From Panorpa germanica (lineage: Eukaryota; Arthropoda; Insecta; Mecoptera; Panorpidae), in NCBI GenBank assembly GCA_963678705.1, contig OY783219.1, positions 13,082,001 to 13,146,000 of the forward strand: 64,000 bases of DNA. The letters run 5' to 3'. Position numbers and translations under genes: made by a program. The notes beneath the pieces were generated by a model. It was not told the DNA's origin. It worked only from the letters and a program-made list of their open reading frames with translations, and ran no database searches. Below are positions 14,701 to 29,700 of this stretch, piece after piece. The number at the start of each line of letters is the position of its first letter. The first letter of the stretch is position 1.

Positions 14701-17700
14701 AACTGAGTTTAACGACTCTATCCAGTCTGGATCTATATCTCCATCGCAAATAATCCAGGACATAATATCTGAAAAACATTTAATTATTAGTGGAAAATAT
14801 TGATTACAAACTTATGTGAAATTTTCTTTGTACTTGATAGTAAAAATCCTATGAGAATGTCAACAAAACTTTTTATGTTTAGTACCTTCTGAATCATTTC
14901 GCACAGCTAAAGCAGTCTTCGTGATGACTCCATCAGTCCATTGTCGCGTATCTGGGTCCGTATGGCCCAATAGCCAGTGACGTGGCAAACCTTTAGGAGA
15001 TAGCACGTGGCGTTTTACTTTGCGGTGCATTAAACCTAGAGCCTATTATTTACAAGTAATAATTATACAAATTAATTTATGGAACACACAAATGGATTAA
15101 GCAGAGATGTGCGTTTTTCAAATACATGTACTCAAAATGCAACTACAAAATAGTAAATACCTATTTTCTATTTTGTATCTTTTAAGAGTAAAGAAATTTT
15201 TATTTTATTTTAAAACTTTTACAAACCTATTTCCTATTTGGAAAATACAAAATACTTTTTTCATTTTTGTTACTTCATAGTGTTAATCAGTAAATATTAT
15301 TTTTTGAATATAAACTTAAAACCCCACCAACATTAGCAGCATTTATGATCTAAAAGTATCTGCACAATTGTCTTAATAATTCCAATTTAAAATGATAGAT
15401 GTGCCTATCATTTTATTATCCTTCCTGTTACCCCCACCATAAGACTATCTATTTTTTCGTTTACCTAAATTTGTTTATCATATTTTCTCGTTCATTATTT
15501 GTTTTACTACAAAACAATCACTCCACTACATTCCTTACTAAAATATATTTACATAAATATATATTATTTTACCTACTACCCCCACATGCGACATCCAACA
15601 TTTATATATTTTCATTTGTAAGTTGACATTATTTAGACATGTGTGTACTAAATGTGTTGTACTTTTAACGTACAGACTAGTGCGACACTAATAAAACCCT
15701 TACTTTTGCTATTTTTAAAAATTGTAGGTAGTATTTTTATGAAACAAAAATGTTTCAAATCGAAGTTGATCTTTAATAAAGAGAATTCTCATAATTATTA
15801 AAAAAAAATAACATTTATATTAGTAAAGTAGAGTATTCTATTTTCTCAAAAGTATTTTTAAAATACGTATTTTGTATTTTGCATTTAAATACTAACATGA
15901 AATTTATTTTTTATTTTGTATTTGAAATAGGAAAATAACGAGGTATTTGCATTTTGTATTTAAATACTTTTGAAAAGCATTTGTGCACATCTCTGGAATT
16001 AAGAAATATGTGACTTACATGCTGAAGTAAATGGATGATTGTCGTCTTACCAGATCCAGGTGGGCCAACTAACACAACACCCATTCTTTGTTGCAGCTGC
16101 TCATATAATTCCATACATTTGCGCATCTAGAAAATTAGCAAATTCATTTAGTAGGTTGTAACGAGCCAAATATATCGACTAGGCTAATCTTGAAAGAAAA
16201 ACAATTTTCAATAAAATTTCAAATGTTAAATAAACCTGAACGATACATGTAACTACTATTAGATTACGAGTAAAAATGTTATCTTATCAATCATGGCGAG
16301 CCTTATCATAAATAACCCGATAGGGCACTAGTCAGGTTACCGATCGGGTAATTATAACGACATTGCACAAAGTGCTCGCCTTCGGGCTGTCATGAACTTA
16401 TCCTGACCAGGACATACCCAACCAGGGGCATTGTCAGGCATTGACAAGGAATACCAAGATTCTCTCACTTTTACTTCTTTAAAAGATGGATTACCTTTTA
16501 TGCAATAAAATATGTGTTTTGCATTATTATATAACTACTTATTGCAAAATGCATTTAAATATTTATTTTAAAGAAAACTGCATTGGTTGAATAGCCTTAA
16601 AATATTCATTTTTGCCAATTCACGTAATCATAACACTTCTTAGGAATATCCTTTTAATGCTAACACAATCTTAAGGACGTGTTTTTAAAAAATTAAATGC
16701 TCTTTAAGTCTATTAAAATAAGACCCTTTTGGATTAAATACTATGTAATAAAAATACTATGTTTTCTTTAAGCAAAATATTACATATAATAATACATGTA
16801 TTTTTTTAAATATCCAAAAGTGGACGGGGATATTTAATAAGATATTTAGCTAGTCTAATAATTTTTAGTAATCTTTTGATGTCACGCATGTTAAAATCTG
16901 TAATAAAAATTGTAATCGATTTTCTTTTTCTTTGTTTATCATTTCACAATATCAAAAGTTTGTGTGTTGACTTGACACAGTTGTAAGTAGTATATGAAAA
17001 GTATATTTATGCATTTCTTTTACACTTTTCACAATGGAAGAGGCTTAGAATCAGAGGTCCGGCGACCTCTGATATTTTGTACTTTTGATTCCTCTAATTA
17101 TCAGAGAGATATTAATTGTAACTGTTTAATTGTTAATATCTCCTACAATATTACGACTTATTATTAAATATTACTAGGTATTGTTAGCTAACTCTATCAT
17201 TAATACAGGTCTAACCAAAAGAAGTTCACAAGCCCATTTAAGCACCTGTCTTTCTGTAACTTGCAAGTTAAGATCACCACAAGCTTGCTTCAAAGTTTCC
17301 TCCAAGGTGTCTAAAGCTCGTGTAATAAATGAAACGCCCGGAAAGACGTCCTTGACTAGAACATCAAATCTACAAGAAACAAACATTTATTAGAGATGTG
17401 GAGCACCTTAAGAAATAGCAAATAGTCTTAAAACTTACTTAGAACTATCCCCAAAAGTTAATTTGGAAAGAGTATTCACTCTAACTGCTTCAACAACAAT
17501 TTCCAACTCCTTAGCGTCGGTTATCTCACTACTGTTCTTACGAGCAGCCGTCAAACAAGTCCCACAACTATTCAGAACCGTCTTCAAGGCGCGCAGCCCC
17601 CAATCATAATGCTGTTCGTTTGATAATAGTTTGCTGAAAATATTGAAAAAAATTAGTTCATTTAAAAACCGAGTATCTTAACATTTACACAATAAATTGC

Positions 17701-20700
17701 AGTTCTTATGCATCCATTATATCCGAAGAAAACTAAGGGTTATTGTCTTCTGGCGTTATAGCATCGAAAAACAGATTGGTACTGTCAACATCGGATTGAC
17801 TGGTACGGTCAATAATTGATATTAATTACAATTTGTCTTATTCTAATTATGGTATTCTGACCTGAGCCTAAATTCACATTGTCCATTTTCTGAGTTGATG
17901 TCTTGCATTTTTATTTTTTTTTTATATTTATTTACTTATTTGCCTTGACTTTCTTTCGTCATAGCCACCATCAAACATTTTTTATACATCTTTAATAATT
18001 TATAATTCAATTTTACAAATTACTAAATATTTCAATAATTAATTAATTAATTTTGAATCACTTAACAAAAATTTAGTATTAACTGGAAAAGTTTTAATCA
18101 CATCTAATATATCACTATTCAAACTATAATTTATGTATTCAAATATAATATGATCCAAAGTTCCTTCTTCACCACATTGACATCTATCGTCAGATTTAAT
18201 ATTAATTTTGTACAGGTGAGCTGGAGTTTTGCAATGATTACTTTTGATTCTGATTATAGTTGACATAATTTTGCGGGACTCATTTCTAAACCATCTCTTC
18301 TTACTTAAATTAGGATGTAACATATAATAATCTCTTCCTTTTAACTGACTTTTGTTAATGAAATCTGTGTTTCTTAAATTAAAGTTTAATTTTTTGATTA
18401 TATTAAAAATTTCATATGAATTTCTCTTCACTCTCGTCACTGTATCTCAGAAAAAACAAAACTTGCGTACACCAATTTTGCATCAATACAAAGATTTATA
18501 CAACTGTTTAGCTTATTTCCTTTCATTCAGAGATTTACCCCTTTCTTCGCCTTAAATGACAGGAGTATTAATAAATAAATCCATGCACATACCTTGCTAG
18601 AGAGAAGAGTTCAACCATCCGATCGCCGATAAGACTAGCCGACTTAAATCCCTCCGTGAATAACATTACTCGTGCAATTTCATTTGAATGGGGTTGCGCC
18701 ATTACCACCGGTCTGAAGAGAGCTTGAAGATTAGCGGGAAGACGATTTCTTCCTCCATACTGAGATCCTACGGGATTCAAAGTAACGAAGATACCACAGT
18801 TCGGATCTAGTGATACCTGAATAATTGCACATAAAGAAAGACATTACACAGTGTTGAGTGATTAGTCGTCATTATCAAAGATGTTAATATATTCCTACCT
18901 CTTCCCCCTGAAGTGTAACTTTACTGTCTTTGTTCTTAATTCCTGCTTGAAGTGGTTGCAACAACATAGATACCGCAGACAGTGTAGCTTCTTGAAGACG
19001 ATTAAATTCATCGAAACATCCCCAGGACCCGCAACGAGCTAATCCTGTTAGTATCCTGGCCATCGCCGTAGCGTCTATTCCCTGCAAGATGTTAGCCATA
19101 TGTAGTGTACATAACATTTCATGACATGCCATAATACTCTGCTGTGAAATATCTTACTTCATCGCAGTTAAATACCAGTACTTGTCTACCAAGGATGGCT
19201 CCAAGTGATTTAACACATTCCGTTTTGCCAGTTCCCGCTGGACCAACAGGATTACCTCCAAGACCTAGATTCATTGCCTAAAAACAAATTAATAAAATTT
19301 AATAGAATTTAATATAAGCTCCAACAGTTAAGCTTAACTTAACTTTTGTATTTGTTTAATTTATTTTCTGATTTAGATTCTCAGATAAATTCATAAAAAG
19401 AAATTTTAGAAGTGTTAAAAACCTAACTCGCTCGGCCACGGACAAGTCGTTATATTATTTATTTATATTAATTTAATATTTTTCCTACATTCTTCTGCCT
19501 TAACTCATTAAATTACATATCATTGTGCTTAATTCATTTTTGATCCTTATTATATCTAAACATTCTCCTTCCATAACTCCTTCCAAAAGAAAAATAAAAG
19601 CAAAGCTGCTACTGCTTCCCTCTTCCTGCTATTCTCCCTCCTGTTTCTACTCTCCCATTTCTTCTCTTTCCTCGCTCATTCTCTCTATCTCCGCCATCCA
19701 CCTCTTCCCTTCACTGCCTCCCACTTATAACTGCAATATATTCTTTTCGCTTTTTACCCTTTTCTTAATGAAAATTTAATGTTTCGGGCCTCCTCCAAGT
19801 CGTTATATGAACTGTTGAAAGTGCGCAAGTCCATTTTTGAAATTAATAATGATAATAATTGATAGAAGATAGAACTTCCGTTTTTTATTTTCTTTTTCTA
19901 ACGTCGGCTTATTTTCGATGCTAAGTTTTATTGTCGATGACCTGCTTCTACGTTGAAAGCTTATATGGTGTTGAGGACTATAGGCTACGTTATACCTTAT
20001 ACAATTATGACTATGTATTTAATATAAATATACTCGTATAATCTGTTAAAAAAAATAATAGACAAATCCAGAAAAGATAGCACCGGCTCGGAAACTTATG
20101 TTAATAATACCTGAGTTAAAGTGAGATAGCACTTGCTTGTCAGGCTGGTGTGCACCAATCTACTAATGTTACCAAAATACTCGTAGCTGTACAGGAACTC
20201 TGCATTCACCATTTTGATAACTGCTTGGCCATCTTTGTTGAGATAGAATCTGTGAACATTTTCAATAATTAATACCAGTGCCCAGAAAAGAATGAATTAG
20301 AATAATTTATGAGTGGAGCCTTTTTATAGCAGATTTTATTGTACGACGTCCAGTTAAGTGCGACTGCAACATGCAACATTTGTTGGAAGAACACCTTTAT
20401 CGGTATTACGTATTCATTTAGGCAGATTTATATGTCTATAGAAAAGGTAATAAATTAAGTAAAAAAGTCTCATCCCCATTCACTGTTTTGATATTTAGTT
20501 TACGTTTTTATTTAATATTTTAATCTAAATTTCAGTTTTTCAGAAAAGGCATTCCTTGTCAAATTCGTGTTTTAATTTGCGTTTAGTTAATTTAGTTGGT
20601 GCGCTAGCGTTGTTAGTAATATGACAGGGTAATATTGGCAGTTGAACAAAATTGAATGTAGAATAATTAAAATTGCATTCAAACATTGAAATTCTTTTAA

Positions 20701-23700
20701 AAATAAATCATTTAAATAAAGTATATTCAAATAAATAAAGCATTTTAGCTATAAAATAAAGCAATAGATTGTCATATTTTGCAGGATATAATATAATGTT
20801 GTGATACAGCTAAGCAGAACCAAACGATACTGTCTGTACTCAATGAATAGGGTTAGAAATTCGTATTAGGAATGCATAGGGCAAACAAGCGTTTGCAAAT
20901 TAGTATTAGGGGGTTTGTATCAAACAATTCATTAAAAGCATATTGCAGTTGCTGGTCAAAGCCACCTCTAGTCTGTGCAGACATGGGGCACTATTCCTGA
21001 GTTCAATCGAATCGTAAACTCTTCTTCTTTCCGTAAAAATCACTCGATTTACTCAAAAGTGCTATTCCTGAAAATTTTACGAAAATTTACGAGCAGAGAG
21101 ATCGAGCAAAAAAGTGAACATTTGCACGTGGACTATTTAGCTTGCGAATGTAGGATCGAACTGGATCGAACAGTAAATTTTAGTGATTTTTATTAGTTAT
21201 CACTGTTTCAGGCAAGAGTATTTAGTAAAATTTGTGTTGCTTGTTCTATTTTTCTGATGTCAATTCTTTTATTTTTTGAAATGTCAAAAAAATAAATATT
21301 TGTTGAAGTTAACCTAAAATTTTTCTATTACTTTTTATTGCGCTTTATATTAATTTAATAAAAATGACATCTGTCATACATGAAGTATGGCTTTAAATAA
21401 TTTAGCTATGCTTGAAGAAACGGAGTTAAATTATATGGAAAATGAAATACAGTTACGAAAATACAACCATTACAATCAGAAACTAGACGTAGCCAAAACA
21501 CTTAATTAATAGATCTTATTTATTATAGAATATACTGTTTATTTATTAATAAAATTAGAAACAGTATATTGTGTTTATTCTTAAATATACTTATTAAAAT
21601 AAGTGCTGTTTTTTTAATCTATTGTAATTTAACAAATATATTGTATTCTAATATTCTATTAATGCATATAATTTTTAAAATTCAATTGTGAAATAATTAA
21701 AAGTTCTATAAAATTAATAAATAGGAGAATATATAAATTATTATGCAAACTCTGTATTCAATATTAAATTTGTACTATACTAAGATAAATGCTTCTTTTA
21801 AAATCCAGAAAAACGGTAGAAATAATAATTTAACCAGATAATGATATCCAACTTACAAAAAATATTTAAATTAATTTAAATTTCCCGCATTTTGCTGGTC
21901 TACAAAACGTTCTACACAATATATTCAATCGAATGGAGAATGTTAGTTTCGATTTTATTCAGGAATAGTGTTTTCAATTGTGATCGAATCTTACTTCACT
22001 CGTTTTGATCGAATCTGTTCGATTTGGTTCGATTGCGAACATTGCTCGCAAAATTCAGGAATAGGGCACATGGTGTATTCAAACAAAATTCAATTGACAC
22101 GACAAATACGATGTTTGCGGAACTGACATATGCACGCATATTTTTAACCACGCTCTATTGTTATTGAATTCGTTATTTCGCTTGATATATGTACAAGGAC
22201 ATGCTGATCTATGGACGTGTACTGTAAGCTGCATGTCCAATAAACACTTTGGGTCAGTTTGCCATGATATTGAAGATGCGTATTATTTTTTTGTCATAAA
22301 AGAGTTCATTTACAGTTCAATTTCTCGCAGTCGTTCATATGAAATGTCTCTTTTATCGGCTACAAATGATGATACCACTCCATCTGCCGGAATACAAATG
22401 GAGAGGCATCGGTTGATGCGAACTATAATTGAAGTGCAATAGTGATAGAAACGTCACAAAAAGTGACACTTCACCAAATTGTTTAATGGGTATAGACGCA
22501 TATAGATGTACCAATATTGTTCTATATATTTCTATACTATTGTATATGGCTCATTGTTGATTCCACCATGCCATGCATCAAGGCACCATAAAACTTACCT
22601 TAATTGCTGAGTCCAGTCCCACTCCTGAATGCTTGAAATATTTCGTGCAATTAGAGTTTCGACAATACTGATATGATGGATATGTTCCACAAGAAGAGCT
22701 TTCAGTTTTAACCGCAGTAACTGAGTGTCACTACCAGAATCAGCGCCATCCAAATCTAAGGTCGCGTTTGTGAAAAGTGTTAGTTGTGTCTGAAGAAGAG
22801 AATGAAACATTTTTACTTCAGAAGTATGTAAAGTATCATTCCCACTCACTATTTTATTTTGTATTTAATTTAAATTGTATAGTATATGGGAATATGCGTA
22901 GTCATATAATTTAATTTAAGTTTTCTTTGTTTCTTTAGAACCTTACAAGGTTCAATGTTTCTAAATTAAAAATACTAAATTTGAATAAGCTATATTATTA
23001 TTACAAAATGCAGTAGGATTTATGTTTCAATTAAAACAATTTCTATTACTAATTGTTATTAAAAACATCAATTTTAATTATTCTGTCTGTCAAAATTTAT
23101 ATTACTAACAACCCTACAAACAATTTTGATCGGAATTCAATTAGATGCGAATCGTATCACTCTGAATGATGGTTGGAATCCTATTAGACATTAGTGTGAC
23201 ATTACATGAAGCTTTGGACAGCTTTGACGACCTTCCTAATACTTTCAAACGACGTTTGCCGAGGTGCAAGTCGTGCTACTACCCAGTACTACCACAGTAC
23301 TAACATATGTTCTCCCGAACGCTGTTTGACTACTGTCTAACCGCTCTCTGATACGAGATTGCTAAGATACGACAAATTGTTTGTAGGGAACGCATGCGCA
23401 TCAACTAAATTACTAAACTCAAATTAAAATACGAATGTGGCAAGGAATGCCTATTCTAAAAACCTTAAATCTAAATTAAAATATTAAATAAAAACATAAA
23501 TTAAATATAAAAATAGTGAGTGGGAATGAGGCCTTATACTATTACTTCTAAAACTATACTTACTTTTAAAGCTGTCAATAAAGTTGCCAGGGACCTGTCG
23601 GTAATGGCTTTCTCGCATCTTGCAGTGAAGGAAATGCACTCCGCCAAACAAACAATTTGTGTTGGAAAGTCCAACGCGCTGCTTCCAGTTGAGCCTGTTT

Positions 23701-26700
23701 GTACACAGCGCACCAGAAGATTCTTCAACGTAGACCGCATAGCAACGACCAAATCGTTCAACCAATCCTAAAATTACAACTTGGAAAATGAGATTAAAAA
23801 TGCAACTCAAACAGGATATAACAGAATCTGTGACAAATTTGTGCAACAAAAACTCATTTTTTTGTGAACTCAAGAGATCCTTAACTCTTTTTTAATTTTG
23901 CTTAAAATATAACTTATTATATATAATATATAATATACATAAAGTTGACAGAAATATTGCTGTTTTTTTAATTTCAATTTCTCCGTTTCTGTTAGCTTTA
24001 CGTATGACGTCACAGAAGAAATAAGTAATTAAGACTATTTTTATTTTTTTATGCACAAGCCAGTTATTATTAGTAAATGACGTATCACACGCTCACTCTA
24101 TGACATGAAAGAGATGGTAAAATATTGTATTTGAATCTCTTTAATGATTAAGGGGTCAAAAATATATATTTTAGATGTTAATTTATATAAATTAAGTCAA
24201 GGTTCACAAGTCCATTTCATTTAGTGGTCCCTTGAAAAGTAATTACTTTGATATGGAGAGAAAATGAAAGTTTGTTAAAACTATTATAAAATGTCGACAT
24301 ATTTTGTATAGTTTAAGTTACGAGAGTTCGCCGCCGACTCATGGTTAAAACAAGTTGTGCTGTATAAATCTGGGATACAATGGAAAAGCACTTTCTCACA
24401 TATTTTTTTATAATGCATATTGTAACTAATAAAATAAAATTCACCATCGTAACACCATTTATGCGGCTCTTTTAATCTCTTTGAGGCATAAGTCACTGCC
24501 GAACTCTCGCAGTTTCGACTATAAAGACTTTTGTCTTTGTCTTATTTATTATATACATTTGTCTGAGAGTACTATTTGATTTATTTAAGTTCAAATATTC
24601 TTAACGTACCTCCACTGGTTTTGCAATATTAACTCCATTTTGTAAATCGACTATTTCATTTTCACGGCTTTTAATAGAAGTTATCTGTCTTGATTCATCT
24701 GCAATAATTTATATGATTATAGACAAATTTTTGAAACATTATGAAAAGAATAATTTTTCTTATTATTCTACATTTTGTTATTAAGCTGTGCTATTAAATA
24801 GCCATGCTTCAGTGTATACAAGTAGCAGGGTCAAGAATAGTATACTTATGACAAGTGAATATTTACTTTTGCAATACATGCTAATTGTACACCCTTTATT
24901 ACGAACCCATTAATTTTATGTTTTAAGCTAAAATAAAGTTCAACTTTTTAATAATCATCTATTGCTCTTGTTATTTAAGAAAAAAACTTTCTACTATTAT
25001 ACTATTTTTGAAACATATTTTATAACCAGCGTATTGAATGAGAATTCAGATGCCGTATATTAATTTTCGTAACTTACAGTGCGTTTTAATAGAATAGTAT
25101 TGTAAAATTACATTAAGGAGGTACTGGACGTACCACAAATTTAAATAGTTTACCTCTCGGTAATACGAAATACAAAATATATGAGGGACGAACAAATATT
25201 GAGACTTTACCTTTGAAAACAAATTTTTCAATTCCTAATTAAATGGCTTTTTACCTGTTAATAAGATTTTTGTATGCATTGCATTTGTATAATAGCTTAA
25301 TAATTAAAAGATAGGCTATATTTAATATCAAATTCAATTTAAATGCAAATTAAATATTTGTAAAAAAAAAGTAGTAATAATAAATTTAATATCCTTTAGA
25401 TAATTTTCTTTTTCCAATAGTTTCAAAAAATATTTTTTTATATACGCGTAGTTTTTGAAAACCGTGTCACCATTTTTTCATAGTTAAAAGATATATTGCT
25501 GGTCAATTGAACTGAAAATAATGATGTATATGAAAATTGGCTATGATTATTCATTGAAAAAAAGAAAACTATAAACCCTAGGTGACAAAATTTTTGAGAC
25601 AGCATGTATTTTAACTATTTTTATCGATCGTCCAAATTTCACGACATTTTCATCATTTCCGTAAGGTCTTGTACCTCCTTAATTAACATGAATTCAAAAT
25701 AATGCACCTTAAAATACTCGGATCTTGATTTTAATCTGTATTTGTCTATTAAATTTAAGAACATTTTTAACAGCGCAGATATTATAACGTGTCAAACTAT
25801 CTTTCAAGTGTGCTCGATGTATATAGCAAAATGTGTATATCTTCCTACCTTGTCCTGTGATAACTACGCTATGGATCCCAGCAAACAGTTTCTTCAAATG
25901 TCGTTGAATTATGTTATCAGCACGTGACTGGCCCATGATTTCCAAGAGCTCCTCATCACCAAGGAAAAAGAAGCGAGGAAAAATATTACGCTTTTCCTGC
26001 AGAATTATGTTTTATAAAATATCTCATGTATTTAAAATATATTTCTACATAACAAAGTGAATATTAAAAGAATACGCAACATAATTTCTGTTATAAAGGG
26101 GGTCGTACGTAGTCTGATCCGTTATGAGAGCAGCCTAAGTATGTCCCAATATTTCTTTTCATTAAAAAAAAGTTTACATTTGATTGTCTTAATGCGTGAT
26201 CCCAACAAACAAGAGGGCCATGAAGCTCATGGCAAATGGTAGTACGATTTTCAGGAATTCAGTCGCTATGGAGCGTTTCTCGAGAACGTTTGTGCGTATT
26301 GTGTGCGAGAATTTGCAAACAAAATGCTTTTGTGATTATTGCACGTATAATTTTTATTAATAATACTAATATATATATTGAATTGCAAAATTATGCTGGT
26401 AGTAACCAAAGAAACGTGGTTCCCACAGAAGTAAGGAGCACCACGCACCCCTAAAATATTTCTGTAATGAAAATAGTGAAATTTTACTTGAAAATGGAAT
26501 CCAGCAAAAGTTTCAAATTGAGGTGACATCATTTTTAAAAGAATAATTTGCCAGTTTACAGCATTTTGTCATTAAAGATACTAAATCATAACGTACGCTT
26601 AGGAAATCATTGAGGCTATTCTGACAAAGAGTGAGTTGTTCCATGAGATCCGTGAGAAGCGCAGACACGTTAGGAATTCTGCACAAAGCCACTACTCTGG

Positions 26701-29700
26701 TATCTTTAGAAACACTCTCCATGATGTATTGAAACGTACGATCCAATCGATTAAATCTTCCTTCTTCTGTTTTTAGTGTTCCAGCACCAAAAATTGGTTC
26801 TAAATACACCCATCTATAAGGAATAAATTTTTTATATTTCCTCCGAAAATCAGAAAATTGGTTTTTATATTTCTACTTCCAGGGAACAAAAAAAAGTTGT
26901 GAAAACACCACCTCTAAAGAAAAGAAAGTTTTAAAAGCAGAGTTTAGTAGGGAATTATTAACTTACTTTCTTTGTATTTGATTTAAATTTGTTAAATATT
27001 GGTCCAGATCTTCTAACCGTTTTTCCCAAATTTGTGATGGATCAGAAAAAGCTTCAAAATTGGTAGAGCTCTTAACCGATTGAAGTAAACAAAGATTATC
27101 TCCAATCTAAAACAGACGTTTTTGTTAACAGGAAAATAACAAATACAGGTGGTCCTAAAAGAGAGCTTAAATTTGATTAAACTCAAGCTAATACACGTAT
27201 GTCAACAAGAACTACGATTTTAGGGAATGGGCTTGTGTCCTCATTTTTAGTGGTCCATTTTTCAATTGTTGATTGAAATTGATGTTAATAAATGTGTATT
27301 GGCGTGTCTATTTTATTAAATATCAATATGTTGACGGAGATATAAATTCTTGCTTCTTAACGTTCCTGATTATTATAGTGTATATATAACCTTGCTTAAA
27401 ACGTCCTGATAGTCCTTAATAATGTTTACAGTAGATCCTTTGGACGCAATATGAACTCCTAAAACAAGTCTAGCAGATAAACCCCATTGTTCCAATTCTT
27501 CTAAAGCACCCCGCACGACTTGCTCAGCATTGGCTTGTCTGGCTACGTTCTAAAAAATGTAATAAATAAATATCTCTATATTATTATAGATTTTGAGTAC
27601 ATATTCAGATATATATTTCAATTCTTTTCTAAACAGTTTTTAATTAAACCATAACACATTTTTACCTGGATCTCAATAGAAGATGAAGAAACTTTTGCAG
27701 ACACATCTAAGAAATCTCCAACAATAAGTTTTTCCAGTGGTTTGAAAGGTATTTCTAGCAAATTTAAAACTTGTGCCCAATGCGATGATGAAAATGACTC
27801 GCCATGTAAATGGGGTACAACAGGCAACATTTCCTGCAAATAAAAATTCAATTAATTGATAGGACACAGGATATACAAAAAGTTACCTTTAACCAAATAT
27901 TAAACATATTTAAAAGAAAATAATTTAATGATTATTGAACTTATTATTACGTTAGGTGCCTTGCGAATAAAAAAATAAATATTTTCGACAATTTGTAACT
28001 TCATAGCTGGGCCTGTTGAAATGAAAGAGTGCCCAAAAATGTCTCTTTTTAATTAAAAAAATAATAAAATAAATAAAAATAAAAGTTGAATTAAGTTAAT
28101 TGTTATGGCCTGTGTTGACAAATGTCTAAATATAATATTTTTTATTTAACTATTAGAATTTACGCACTATCAAGCTAAGCCTTGTGAGAAGTGGATCCAG
28201 TGATCCACTTCCTCCTACTTTAAATTATACATTAAAGTTACAAATGTGATATACCACACGCTTGGACCCATAACAGTATCTGCCTTACAAATAAACCTGT
28301 TATAAAATTAATACCAGGTATAAAGCGCGTCCGGACAGGCTTACTATCAGTTTATACCTGGTATAAATTTTAATTTTTTTTTCCCTTATGAATGGCAAAA
28401 GCAAATATATATGTACACAAGGTAAAAGGACAAACTTTCGTGCTTACAGATAAACATTTGCTTTTCATACACGAAAACGAACGTTTTCGCTCTACAGGCA
28501 GAATTATTTATATTTCCTACATGGACCCGGTATAACAGTTTCTTAAAAAATGTGTAAAGATTCTAAAGGGATAATTTCATATAATATAAATACCTGATAC
28601 TGTTCAATAACTCGATTTAGTCGAAGAGTAATTGCATCAAATTCTGAGGAAGAGAAACGTGTTTGCCAGGAACTAATAAAATCATTGAGTTTATAAGACT
28701 TCTTCCGGAAAACTAGCCATTCCTCAGAGGCCAGGGTATTTTGTTCTGTAATCAATCACATTCGTATTTAAAACACAATCTTATAGTATACTAGCTGTCC
28801 CGGCCACGCGTTGCTGTGACTAACTTTTTTGTCATATTACATTACATAGCGCCATCTATTGAATATTTACTCAATCTAGTCAACAGAATATTTACTCAAT
28901 CTATTTATCAACAGATGTCGCCATCTTTTAAAATCAGATAATTAATAATAAATCATAATAATTAATCATAAATTGAGATGTAAGCTATCCTATCTTTCAA
29001 GTTGGATCAAACTGCACCCGGTGTACAAATTTGATTAAAATCGGTTAAGTAGTTTAGGAGTCCATCGCGAACACACAACGTGACACGTAATTTATATATA
29101 TTAAGATTATATTTGCAAATAAAATATACGCATATGCCAAATACCTTCCTTGAATTCTTCAAACATTGCCCACATGTTCTGTTGTTTCTTCATATTGCTT
29201 TCTACTTCATCCGCGAAAGATAGATCTGGTGGTTCAATCGTAAATCTTTCGCAATCAGATCTGTGAATTCATAATTGTTGGTTTTGTAAAAAAAATGGTT
29301 TTAATTAATTCTAATACTTCTCTTAAGGTAAATTAAGGATTACAGGTCCGCTTACAACAGTACAGCGATTTTTATTTTCTTTAATTTTATTTTATATAAC
29401 TTCAACCTATTTTCCATAAGGGATCGTTCATAAACTACGTCACACACATTTCATCGGTGTTGTGACGTCACAAACTTGAAAACTTTATTTTTTAGTCGTG
29501 TTTATGTTTCACACTTTTTTGTGAGAAGTTTTAGGTTAGATGTGAAGTCACGAAGCTCATAATTCCTAACCACCCTTCCACAAACCATTGTCCAACTTGT
29601 CAAACTTTAGGGCACCTCTCCCATTTGTGTGTGCCGCAATTAAAGGAGGATCAATAGTGCGTACTATCACCGACAACCTCCTACAATATTGAAAGTAGTT

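Noticed and set aside
17174..17245. Read-through of exon 37 past GTGCTT
   Set aside because: Alignment requires the join to [10 protein letters not shown]; extra residues are absent from orthologues.
23484..23873. A 129-codon minus-strand frame over exon 30
   Set aside because: Shadow of exon 30 in another frame; the dynein frame ([13 protein letters not shown]) matches human.
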